A stretch of 64,000 nt of DNA from an uncultured Oscillospiraceae bacterium (lineage in GTDB: Bacteria > Bacillota > Clostridia > Oscillospirales > Oscillospiraceae). The notes under the pieces are model-generated. The model ran no database searches and had not been told where the DNA came from. It saw only the letters and a program-made list of their open reading frames with translations. Made by a program: the position numbers and the translations under genes. The number at the start of each line of letters is the position of its first letter. The stretch's first letter is position 1. Shown here in pieces: positions 15,467-22,497 of the stretch. The DNA lies in the NCBI GenBank assembly GCA_910588975.1, contig CAJUSE010000006.1:1-64000 (forward strand). Direction: 5' to 3'.

Positions 15467-15862
15467 ATGACCGACCGACAGCTGGCCGACCTGGCCTACG
15501 AGATGCTCCAGTTTTCCTATGTGCCCTATTCCAAGTTCCCCGTAGGAGCCGCCCTGCTCTGCGCCGACGGCACGGTATACACCGGCTGTAACGTGGAGAA
15601 CGCCGCCTACGGCTCCACCATCTGCGCCGAGCGAACCGCCCTTGTAAAGGCGGTAAGTGAGGGCCATCGGGACGACTTCGTCCGGCTGGCGGTGGTGGGC
15701 CTGTCCAGCGACTACTGCTGGCCCTGCGGTGCCTGCCGGCAGATGCTCTATGAGTTTGCCCCCAATTTGGAGCTGCTAGTGGGCCGGGGGGACCGGCAGT
15801 TCACCAAGCTGACCCTGGCCGACCTGCTTCCCCACGGCTTCGGGCCGAAAGCCCTGAATTAA
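15467..15862 (+). CDS. cdd: Cytidine deaminase
   Basis: A 131-residue tetrameric-type cytidine deaminase that converts cytidine and deoxycytidine to uridine and deoxyuridine for salvage. The zinc and catalytic motifs are complete: TICAERTALVKA (Cys ligand and catalytic Glu) and PCGACRQML (two Cys ligands). YSKFPVGAAL near residue 21 is the usual substrate-side motif. AAAAAGGAGG is placed 8-9 nt before the ATG. The length is typical. Confidence 0.95.
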   Translation: MTDRQLADLAYEMLQFSYVPYSKFPVGAALLCADGTVYTGCNVENAAYGSTICAERTALVKAVSEGHRDDFVRLAVVGLSSDYCWPCGACRQMLYEFAPNLELLVGRGDRQFTKLTLADLLPHGFGPKALN

Positions 15863-15946
15863 GCCATTGTTCCATTTTCATGTATAAAATCTCCTCCACC
15901 CGCCCATGCTATGGCTGGAAATCCATTTTGAGGAGGTTTCTTGGAC

Positions 15947-16165
15947 ATGATCATGGACAAGATCGCCCTGACCCTGGCCATCATCGGCGGGCTGAATTGG
16001 GGCAGCGTGGGCATTTTCAACTTTGACATGGTGGCCTTTCTCTTTGGCGGGGCCGCCAGCGCCATGAGCCGGGTGGTCTACACCCTGGTGGGCCTCAGTG
16101 CTCTGTGGTGCGTCTCCCTGCTGTTTCGGGAGAAGGACCCCGTGGAAGAGCGGGGCCGGACCTGA
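15947..16165 (+). CDS. DUF378 small membrane protein
   Basis: A 72-residue DUF378 protein with two membrane segments (IALTLAIIGGLNWGSVGIF and VVYTLVGLSALWCVSLLF). The family is common in Firmicutes and has no known function. AGGAGG at 15931 could serve a TTG at 15941 (in frame) or the ATG at 15947; the ATG matches the usual family N terminus. It is closed by a strong terminator. Confidence 0.78.
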   Translation: MIMDKIALTLAIIGGLNWGSVGIFNFDMVAFLFGGAASAMSRVVYTLVGLSALWCVSLLFREKDPVEERGRT

Positions 16166-16172
16166 GCGAAGA

Positions 16173-16206
16173 AAAGAGCGCCGTCTGCGAGCAGACGGCG
16201 CTCTTT
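16173..16206. terminator. Bidirectional terminator
   Basis: Perfect 16-bp stem (16173-16188 with 16191-16206), A-run before and T-run after; it separates the DUF378 gene from the converging regulator gene. Confidence 0.9.
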
Positions 16207-16223
16207 TTTACCTTTTGGAGAAA

Positions 16224-16442
16224 CTACGGAGTTTCATCTTTGACATACTCCATTATATCTGACACCTGACAATCTAAAATGCGACAGAACATTTCTATGG
16301 TATGCGTACTGACGCTTTCGTTGCGCTTCATGCGGGTGATCTGTCCCGGACTAACTCCATATTGCTTGATTAGCATATATTGTGAAACGCCTTTTTGCTT
16401 CATAGTCTCCCATAGCTTCGAATATGAAATCATAACATTCAA
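16224..16442 (-). CDS. XRE-family HTH regulator
   Basis: A 72-residue protein consisting of one Cro/C1-type helix-turn-helix (KQKGVSQYMLIKQYGVSPGQITRMK, positions about 15-39, with the recognition helix in the second half) plus a short C-terminal helix ending CRILDCQVSDIMEYV. It is divergent from a membrane-protein gene, and a 26-bp perfect palindrome lies between them, so it probably represses that neighbour and perhaps itself. The start is 16442 or the ATG at 16433 (MISYSKLW), as in homologues. Base composition is more AT-rich than the surroundings, as for the neighbour. Confidence 0.82.
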   Translation of the reverse strand: MNVMISYSKLWETMKQKGVSQYMLIKQYGVSPGQITRMKRNESVSTHTIEMFCRILDCQVSDIMEYVKDETP

Positions 16443-16456
16443 GCCCCACTTCCCTC

Positions 16457-16485
16457 TTGAATGTTAACCAAATTTGATATATAAT
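16457..16485 (+). promoter_or_regulatory. Promoter of AT-rich membrane-protein gene
   Basis: TTGAAT (16457-16462), 17-bp spacer, TATAAT (16480-16485). A half-site TTAACCAA lies in the spacer. Confidence 0.7.
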
Positions 16486-16511
16486 GCTATTAACCAATAT
16501 TGGTTAATAGC
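16486..16511. promoter_or_regulatory. Perfect 26-bp palindromic operator
   Basis: Each 13-bp arm reads GCTATTAACCAAT. It starts immediately after the -10, covering the transcription start, and the core TTAACCAA is repeated as a half-site at about 16464-16471. This is the expected layout for repression by the adjacent XRE regulator. Confidence 0.75.
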
Positions 16512-16532
16512 AGATAGAAAGGGGATATAAAC

Positions 16533-16898
16533 ATGTTTACCAAAAAAGCAGCTGTACAGCCGCCTGAAGCCGAGAATAAGAAGGTCAAAAAACCACTATA
16601 CAAAAAGTGGTGGTTTTGGCTGCTCATACTCGTCGTTATCGGCAATATTTCTTCCAGCGGGAACTCCAAACGTGAAAATGATTTAGCTGTTATTGCTCCT
16701 CCCATATCTTCGCCCAGTCCAACCTCCTCTCCTACCCCCACTCCTGCCCCCACCCCCGAAATCCCCCTTGCTAACGCATCGGAGGAACTGGTCTGGACTG
16801 TTCTGCATAATAACGAATGCAAATTGATTTCCGTAGAAACAGTAGATTATGAAGATGGTTCTCTCTGTTATTGCAGCCATCAAATGCACCAACGATGA
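16533..16898 (+). CDS. Membrane-anchored Pro/Thr-rich protein, 5' part
   Basis: A 121-residue reading frame: a charged start, one membrane segment (WWFWLLILVVIGNI, about 27-40), then a Pro/Ser/Thr linker (SSPTPTPAPTPE, about 63-76) and the beginning of an extracellular domain. The frame then ends in an atypical tail (SLCYCSHQMHQR). The following overlapping frame looks like the continuation of the same domain, so this is probably the 5' half of a gene split by a +1-type frameshift near 16855, or a deliberate overlap. No family recognised. AGAAAGGGG precedes the ATG. Confidence 0.6.
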   Translation: MFTKKAAVQPPEAENKKVKKPLYKKWWFWLLILVVIGNISSSGNSKRENDLAVIAPPISSPSPTSSPTPTPAPTPEIPLANASEELVWTVLHNNECKLISVETVDYEDGSLCYCSHQMHQR

Positions 16899-17406
16899 AG
16901 AAGCGCTTACCGAGCTTGCCAATGAAATAGCCGCTCAAATTATCAACACGCCGGAAACAGAGAGCGTCATGCTCAGCATGGCCGACATTAAGGACAAAGA
17001 CGATACTTGTCTTGCCATTGTCGGAATTTTGGATGACGGTACTATCAGCATTACCAGCATGAGCCTTGATTATAACAGTGCGCACAACAAATGGGTCCGG
17101 GAGCAGTTCAGCGCCTGGGACGGCTCTAACACCGTTCTCACAAAGCTCATCAAGCAGAGTTTGAATGATGAAAAATCTTATGAACATATCAAAACTACTT
17201 ACCGAGACATCAGAACAGAAGAGGATCGAAACGATGTCAACAAAGTGCTTTCCGATGCGGGCTACTCCCAACGGGTAGAAATCGGGGATTTGTTTATTCA
17301 AACGCAGTTTTCCGCTAAGAATGGCTTTAATGCAATCATTAAGAGTACCGCCTATGGTATCTCTAGTTACAGCAGCAACACAGTGACCCTAATTGACATA
17401 GGATAA
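16849..17406 (+). CDS. Probable frameshifted continuation of the preceding gene
   Basis: A 185-residue frame overlapping the previous one by 50 nt in another phase. It begins MKMVLSVIAAIKC and runs through an alpha/beta-looking domain (SVMLSMADIKDKDDTCLAIVG) and ends with SYSSNTVTLIDIG. No ribosome site precedes its first ATG and there is no signal peptide, which argues that it was once the C-terminal part of the upstream frame. Function unknown. The codon use is less GC-biased than in the flanking housekeeping genes, suggesting recent acquisition. Confidence 0.55.
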   Translation: MKMVLSVIAAIKCTNDEEALTELANEIAAQIINTPETESVMLSMADIKDKDDTCLAIVGILDDGTISITSMSLDYNSAHNKWVREQFSAWDGSNTVLTKLIKQSLNDEKSYEHIKTTYRDIRTEEDRNDVNKVLSDAGYSQRVEIGDLFIQTQFSAKNGFNAIIKSTAYGISSYSSNTVTLIDIG

Positions 17407-17410
17407 AAGA

Positions 17411-17445
17411 AAAGCACTGGGAACTTTTCAAGTTCCCAGTGCTTT
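17411..17445. terminator. Bidirectional terminator
   Basis: Perfect 16-bp stem (17411-17426 with 17430-17445), T6 to the right and T-rich on the minus strand as well; shared by the AT-rich gene and converging cysS. Confidence 0.9.
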
Positions 17446-17466
17446 TTTATCTCTTGACAAAAGTGC

Positions 17467-18885
17467 TCACACCCGCTTCCAGGTGGTGCCCTCCTTGGTG
17501 TCGATGAGCTCAATGCCCTGGGCCTTCAGCTCGTCCCGGATGCGGTCGGCCTCGGCCCAGTTCTTCTCTGCCTTTGCCTTGGCTCGGGCGGCGATGAGGG
17601 CCTCGATCTCCTCCCCGCCCTCAGCGGGGGCGGTCTCCTTCTCCTTGAGGGCCTTGGCGTGATCCATAAGCTCCAGGCTCAGCACCCGCTCGAAGCTGTC
17701 GATAAGGGAGAGCTTGGTGGCATCGGAAATGTCGGCCTTGAGCACGTCGTAGAGGGCGGTGACGGCCAGGGAGGTGTTCAAATCGTTGTCCAGGGCGGCC
17801 TGGAACTGGGCATTATAGGTCTTGACGGCCTCGGCGTCCACCTCACCGGCGGGGTCCAGGGCGGCAATGCGCCGGACCAGCTTGTCATAGGCGGCGGCGG
17901 CGTTGTCCAGGTTCTCCCAGGAGAAGGTGAGGGCCTTGCGGTAGTGGCTCTGCAGGCAGAACAGGCGGTAGACCATGGGGTCGTAACCCTTCTCCTCCAG
18001 CAGGGAGACGGTGAGGAACTCCCCCTTGGACTTGCTCATCTTGCCGTCATTGGTGTTCAGGTGGTGGACGTGGAACCACTGCTTGCACCACTCATGGCCC
18101 AGATAGGCCTCGGACTGGGCGATCTCGTTGGTGTGGTGGGGGAAGGCGTTGTCAATGCCGCCGGCGTGGAGGTCCAGATACTCGCCGGCGTACTTCATGG
18201 AGATGCAGGAGCACTCAATGTGCCAGCCGGGGTAGCCCACTCCCCAGGGGGAGTCCCACTTCAGGGCCTGGTCCTCAAACTTGCTCTTGGTGAACCACAG
18301 CACAAAGTCATTCTTGTTCTTCTTGTTGGGGTCGATCTCCACGTCGTCCCGGGCGCCCTGGACCAGGGCCTCCACATCGTGGTCATTGAAAACGTAGTAC
18401 TTCTTCAGCTTGGAGGTATCGAAGTAGATATTGCCCCCGGCCTGATAGGCGTAGCCGGTGTCCAGCAGCTTGGTAATGACGGTAATATACTCCTCGATCA
18501 TGCCGGTGGCGGGCTGGACCACGTCGGGATAGCGGTTGTTCAGCTTGCCGAAGTCGGAGAAGAAGGCGTCGGTATAGAACTTGGCCACCTCCATCACCGT
18601 CTTGTTCTCCCGCTTGGCCCCCTTGAGCATCTTGTCCTCGCCGGTATCGGCATCGGAGGACAGGTGCCCCACGTCGGTGATGTTCATGATCCGCAGCACG
18701 TCATAGCCCTCCCACCGCAGGGCCTTCTCCAGCACATCCTCCATGATGTAGGAGCGCAGGTTGCCGATGTGGGCGAAGTGGTAGACCGTGGGGCCGCAGG
18801 TATAGAAGCTGACCTTGCCCGGCTCGTGGGTCTTGAAGGGCTCCTTCTCGTGGGTCATGGAGTTATAGAGCATCATGGTATCCAT
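17467..18885 (-). CDS. cysS: Cysteinyl-tRNA synthetase
   Basis: A 472-residue class I aminoacyl-tRNA synthetase that charges tRNA-Cys. Visible motifs are CGPTVYHFAHIGN (zinc Cys and HIGH-type signature), the zinc-site segment WHIECSCIS, HHTNEIAQSEA, and KMSKSKGEF. The start at 18885 (MDTMMLYNS) is preferred because AAAGGAGAG lies just upstream; an in-frame codon at 18909 would have none. Expression is controlled by the T-box leader at 19013-19248. It is transcribed alone. Confidence 0.95.
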   Translation of the reverse strand: MDTMMLYNSMTHEKEPFKTHEPGKVSFYTCGPTVYHFAHIGNLRSYIMEDVLEKALRWEGYDVLRIMNITDVGHLSSDADTGEDKMLKGAKRENKTVMEVAKFYTDAFFSDFGKLNNRYPDVVQPATGMIEEYITVITKLLDTGYAYQAGGNIYFDTSKLKKYYVFNDHDVEALVQGARDDVEIDPNKKNKNDFVLWFTKSKFEDQALKWDSPWGVGYPGWHIECSCISMKYAGEYLDLHAGGIDNAFPHHTNEIAQSEAYLGHEWCKQWFHVHHLNTNDGKMSKSKGEFLTVSLLEEKGYDPMVYRLFCLQSHYRKALTFSWENLDNAAAAYDKLVRRIAALDPAGEVDAEAVKTYNAQFQAALDNDLNTSLAVTALYDVLKADISDATKLSLIDSFERVLSLELMDHAKALKEKETAPAEGGEEIEALIAARAKAKAEKNWAEADRIRDELKAQGIELIDTKEGTTWKRV

Positions 18886-19012
18886 AGCGATCTCTCCTTT
18901 TATGATCAATCTTATTTTGTATCCTTTGCAATATTCCCTTTAGTTCCCCGGGCGACATCGCCGCTCCGGGACAGGCGGGGCATTTTTTCTTTTCACAAAA
19001 AGGCCTCCTTTG

Positions 19013-19248
19013 ACAAAAAACGCCTCCCATGCCCAAAGGCATGAGAGGCGCTGAAAAGCACGGTTCCACTCTCGTTTTTCACTCGAAGGCCGGTAACGGG
19101 GCCGAGCCGTGGGGCATTGCCCCCAACGCTCCCGGATGCAATTCACTGGATCGCCATTGCGTGGGCAGGCTCTCAGCCGGTGACCTGCCCTTTCTGGCCG
19201 CTGGACCGATCCGCTACTTTTCCGTTCATAGCGTCTGTTCGTGCCCTT
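19013..19248 (-). promoter_or_regulatory. T-box leader controlling cysS
   Basis: On the minus strand the leader has the T-box sequence GAGAGTGGAACCGTGC (19058-19073), which pairs with uncharged tRNA. A terminator follows: CGCCTC-CATGCC type stem 19021-19033 with 19038-19050, one mismatch, then T6. Upstream is stem I, with an AG-containing bulge (AGTAG) and a specifier TGC, a cysteine codon, at 19138-19140. Low charged tRNA-Cys would open transcription into cysS. The specifier agrees with the downstream gene. Confidence 0.9.
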
Positions 19249-19277
19249 ATCTTACCACAGGGTGCGGGTTCTGTCAA
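19249..19277 (-). promoter_or_regulatory. Promoter of the T-box/cysS transcript
   Basis: Minus strand TTGACA (19272-19277), 17-bp spacer, TAAGAT (19249-19254). Confidence 0.85.
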
Positions 19278-19324
19278 GGGGACCTGTCGGGAAGTATTCC
19301 TGCCAATTCGCCCTTTCCTCTCCC

Positions 19325-20692
19325 TCACTCCCCGTAGCTTGCGAGCTGCCGATAGAGCTCCTCCACCCTTCCGGCGGCACTGTCGCCGAACAGATAATCC
19401 TTCTCTGCCGTCTCCACCACCAGCCAGGGGCCGGTACGGGGGTCGATGCAGGTGGTGAGGGTACCCCAGTCCCCAGAGCCAAAGGTCCCCTTCTGGACGC
19501 TGTCCAGTCCGGTGCCTGCAATGCGGCTGATGGCGGGCTTCTCGGTGAGCAGGGTGAGCTTTTCAATGTCGGTCAGAGCCACCTCATACCGGGTACCCAT
19601 GTGCTGGGCCACCAGGCTCTGCCCCTCCACCACCACCGACACCGGGGTGCGCTCTGCCTGAAGGATCCACGCCCCAACAAGGGGGAGAAGCAGCAGCAGG
19701 GCAGCGGTCAGGCCCATAAGCACCTGCCCGGACCGCCGGGCCAGGTTCACTGTGGTATTGCCCCCAATTCGGTTGTTGACAATGAGCCGGCCGTCGTCCG
19801 GGTCATAGTAGAAAAGCCCCCAGAGCCACTTGTCATCCTCGTCCACGTACTCCCCCACGCCGCTATCCGCCGTCAGCTTCTCCTGGAGCCGGCGGAGGGA
19901 GAACTCCTGACGCAGGATAAAAAAGACCAGGATCAGTGTCAGCGCCGCCACCTCGACCTGCCCCAGAAAGGGTCGGTGGTAGGTGTACCACATTCCCGGG
20001 GACAGCAGGGCCATGTACCAGGCCGTCCAAAGGATCATCCGCCGCCAGTACTGCCGGCGCAGGCGGGTGAGGGCTTGGGTCAGGTCGGTGTTCTCGTCCA
20101 CCACCTCCGATTTGCGGCGGAAGGCGTAGCGGTAGAGAAGGTAGCAGCCCAGGGTCATCATGGGGCCTACCAGCAGCACCAGGGCGACGGTGGTCTCTCC
20201 CTGCCAAAGCGCCCAGAGACAGGGGGCCAGCGCCACCAGGGTGGGCAGCAGGAAGTGCCACAGCTTTAATTCCTTCCACGGCTCGGCCGCCGAGCGCAGG
20301 TCCACCGTCACCCGGCGGCCCTCTCCCCGGCGGGTCCAACCCCGGTCCGCCTTCACCTGCCTGAGCGCCCGGTTACAGCGGGCATAAGGCAGACAGGGCA
20401 AAAGGATACACAGGTCGATCCAAACCAGAAAGCCGGTCATGCTCCAGCCAAAGCTCCAGGGCAGGAAGGCTCCGGCCACCGCCAAAGCCGTCAGCGCCAG
20501 GCAGAGCCACAGCTGAGTCCGCCGGAACCCCTTCAGCAGGGCCAGCACCTCCGGATCCTCCCGTCCCTCCTGGGGGAAGGTGACCCCCACAACGATGTTC
20601 TTTTTGAATTTAGTCTCGTTTCCCAGCATGGCGTAGAACATCAGGGGCAGCCAGCACAGGCTGAGCCACAGGATCATACTTCCGTTTTTCAT
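19325..20692 (-). CDS. DUF5808/DUF1648-type membrane protein
   Basis: A 455-residue multi-pass membrane protein, with hydrophobic segments near 7-24, 62-100, 147-190, 222-260 and 325-350. A soluble segment DDKWLWGLFYYDPDDGRLIVNN at about 290-311 is characteristic of DUF5808. The C-terminal 100 residues form an extracytoplasmic or PH-like domain (SVVVEGQSL to RVEELYRQLASYGE). Such proteins are regularly encoded beside a YtrA-type GntR regulator, as here; their function is unknown, with a link to cell-envelope stress suspected. It overlaps the regulator gene by 4 nt. Confidence 0.75.
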   Translation of the reverse strand: MKNGSMILWLSLCWLPLMFYAMLGNETKFKKNIVVGVTFPQEGREDPEVLALLKGFRRTQLWLCLALTALAVAGAFLPWSFGWSMTGFLVWIDLCILLPCLPYARCNRALRQVKADRGWTRRGEGRRVTVDLRSAAEPWKELKLWHFLLPTLVALAPCLWALWQGETTVALVLLVGPMMTLGCYLLYRYAFRRKSEVVDENTDLTQALTRLRRQYWRRMILWTAWYMALLSPGMWYTYHRPFLGQVEVAALTLILVFFILRQEFSLRRLQEKLTADSGVGEYVDEDDKWLWGLFYYDPDDGRLIVNNRIGGNTTVNLARRSGQVLMGLTAALLLLLPLVGAWILQAERTPVSVVVEGQSLVAQHMGTRYEVALTDIEKLTLLTEKPAISRIAGTGLDSVQKGTFGSGDWGTLTTCIDPRTGPWLVVETAEKDYLFGDSAAGRVEELYRQLASYGE

Positions 20693-21063
20693 CTCGACGC
20701 CTCCTCATCCCACAAGTCTGCGCACAATTTCAGCATCCCATCCCGGTCCACCCCGGCCAGCCGCAGCTCGCCCAGGCGCAGCCGCAGGCCATCCAGGGTT
20801 TCCCGCCCGGGCGCTCCCGGCTCCTCCCGCACCCGGACCACGGCCCCGCTGCGCCGGTCGGTCTGGATGTGGCCCTCCTGCTTCAAAAGCTGATAGGCCT
20901 TGCTCACCGTCATCATGTTGATGCCCGTCTCCTCGGCCAGGGCCCGGATGGTGGGCAGCTTCTCCCCCGCCCGCAGCTCCCCCCGGGCAATGCCCAGAAC
21001 GATCTGGTTGCGGATCTGCTGGTAAATGGGCACCTCACTGTCAAATTCCAGATGCAGCAGCAT
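20689..21063 (-). CDS. GntR-family regulator, YtrA type
   Basis: A 124-residue regulator: an N-terminal winged helix (VPIYQQIRNQIVLG, then TIRALAEETGINMMTVSKAYQLL) and only a short C-terminal helix, typical of the YtrA subfamily. These usually repress their own operon with an adjacent membrane-protein or transporter gene. The promoter directly upstream is covered by two nested inverted repeats of TTGCAT, its probable binding sites. Start ATG at 21063 with AGAGAGGTGATA before it. Confidence 0.9.
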   Translation of the reverse strand: MLLHLEFDSEVPIYQQIRNQIVLGIARGELRAGEKLPTIRALAEETGINMMTVSKAYQLLKQEGHIQTDRRSGAVVRVREEPGAPGRETLDGLRLRLGELRLAGVDRDGMLKLCADLWDEEASR

Positions 21064-21083
21064 GGTATCACCTCTCTATATTT

Positions 21084-21132
21084 TTGCATCGTTTGCATTA
21101 GTTATAATAATGCAAATAATGCAATTTGTCAA
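21084..21132 (-). promoter_or_regulatory. GntR promoter with nested operators
   Basis: Minus strand TTGACA (21127-21132), 17-bp spacer, TATTAT (21104-21109). Inner inverted repeat TTTGCATTA (21092-21100) with TAATGCAAA (21108-21116); outer repeat TTGCAT (21084-21089) with ATGCAA (21119-21124). All cover the promoter from the spacer to about +20. Confidence 0.8.
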
Positions 21133-21152
21133 GAGGGAATTTTTCCCGGCCG

Positions 21153-21191
21153 AAAAAAACCGGGACCCGGCAGCTTGCCGGGTCCCGGTTT
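21153..21191 (-). terminator. Terminator of the recA-pgsA operon
   Basis: Perfect 16-bp stem (21157-21172 with 21176-21191), followed on the minus strand by a T7 run. Confidence 0.88.
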
Positions 21192-21201
21192 GGTATGCTC
21201 T

Positions 21202-21729
21202 TTAGAGGTTGCTCCAGTCGATGCAGTCCTTGTTTTTCACGAAATACTCGATCCCCGAGTAGACGGTGGTGAGCACAATGACCCAAATGCACAGCTGGGT
21301 CACGATCTCGGGCATCGCCAGGTGCATCAGGCACAGGCAGACCATGGTGGAGGCCGTTTTGACCTTGCCCGACCAGCCGGCGGCAATGACCCGCCCTCCC
21401 TCCACGGCGATGAGCCGCAGACCGGAGACGGCGAATTCCCGGAAGATGACCACGGCCAGGGCCCAAGCGGGGAAGCTGCCCATGGCGCAGAAGCAGGCCA
21501 TGGCGGTCATCACCAGCACCTTGTCGGCCAGGGGGTCCATAAACTTGCCGAAATCGGTGACCAGGTTCCGGCTCCGGGCCAGGTGGCCATCCAGAAAGTC
21601 GGTAAGGCTGGCCAGGATAAAGATGGCCAGGGCGGCATAGTTGTGGCCGGGGAAGTCCAGGTTCCAGGCCACCAGATAAACCGGGATCATAAGTACCCGC
21701 AAAAGGGTCAGCTTATTGGCGATATTCAT
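21202..21729 (-). CDS. pgsA: Phosphatidylglycerophosphate synthase
   Basis: A 175-residue membrane enzyme that makes phosphatidylglycerol phosphate from CDP-diacylglycerol and glycerol-3-phosphate. The CDP-alcohol phosphotransferase signature DG-x2-AR-x8-G-x3-D-x3-D is present as DGHLARSRNLVTDFGKFMD, and four to five hydrophobic segments fit the family. Its start overlaps the end of the preceding gene by 17 nt, indicating coupling. Last gene of the recA operon; a strong terminator follows. Confidence 0.93.
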   Translation of the reverse strand: MNIANKLTLLRVLMIPVYLVAWNLDFPGHNYAALAIFILASLTDFLDGHLARSRNLVTDFGKFMDPLADKVLVMTAMACFCAMGSFPAWALAVVIFREFAVSGLRLIAVEGGRVIAAGWSGKVKTASTMVCLCLMHLAMPEIVTQLCIWVIVLTTVYSGIEYFVKNKDCIDWSNL

Positions 21730-22492
21730 TCTTCTTCCCCCCCTGTGGTTTTAACAACATATATACCGACATTGCACAAACAGCTCCCGGCAGTATGGTT
21801 TTGCCCAACGCATTCAATAAATCTCCACGTCCCTTTTCGCCTTTTTCATAGGTATCCAAGACTTCTTGGGGGACCGGGAGCTTCTTTGTGAAATGGATCC
21901 CCTCGGCCAGAAGCCGCACCTGCTCCTTGATCTCCTCGGTGGGGGCTTCCAAATATGTAGAAGACGCTTTTGCCGCAATCATTCTCCCATTATATACGGT
22001 CACATACTGATAAGCCCAGGACTCCCATTCCGGAATATCCACCTCTAAAACCATATAGAGTGCCTCTTCTCCTTCATACCAGGAAATATCGCCTACTATC
22101 GTACAATTCAGTTGTTCCAACCCTTTTTTTATTACTTCTATACTAGCATCTTTTTGCTTTTCACTGAGTTGCGCAAAATCGAAAATGGCCTCATAGTCCT
22201 CGCTACTCACCGCTGTCACAGCTAAATCGTAAGAGGCATCAAAATTAAGAGCGTCCAAATAAATATTGTTTGTCGCCATTATTTCATTTACCTGCTCCGC
22301 CGTCATCCCCACATCGGCCAACGTCTGGCTCTCCGGGTCCATATCTCGGAGAAGGATATAATAATCCCCCTCGGGTACTGTGACCTCCATATCCCATTCC
22401 TCAAAGACGTAGGGCTCATTTGCGGCCCAGCCCTTGGGACAGAGAGCTGCTACCATAACAAGGGCCAAAAAAGCGCCCATCCATCGTTTCAT
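21713..22492 (-). CDS. Secreted protein of unknown function with C-terminal membrane anchor
   Basis: A 259-residue protein: cleavable-type signal (WMGAFLALVMVAALCPKGWA), an acidic extracytoplasmic domain, and a C-terminal hydrophobic stretch (ILPGAVCAMSVYMLL) followed by a basic tail. I recognise no family. The start ATG at 22492 follows GAGGAGTGAG, which overlaps the stop region of rimO. The lower GC bias in the middle (many ATA and AAT codons) differs from rimO and pgsA around it, so the gene may have been inserted into an otherwise conserved rimO-pgsA pair. Confidence 0.75.
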   Translation of the reverse strand: MKRWMGAFLALVMVAALCPKGWAANEPYVFEEWDMEVTVPEGDYYILLRDMDPESQTLADVGMTAEQVNEIMATNNIYLDALNFDASYDLAVTAVSSEDYEAIFDFAQLSEKQKDASIEVIKKGLEQLNCTIVGDISWYEGEEALYMVLEVDIPEWESWAYQYVTVYNGRMIAAKASSTYLEAPTEEIKEQVRLLAEGIHFTKKLPVPQEVLDTYEKGEKGRGDLLNALGKTILPGAVCAMSVYMLLKPQGGKKNEYRQ

Positions 22493-22497
22493 AGCTC

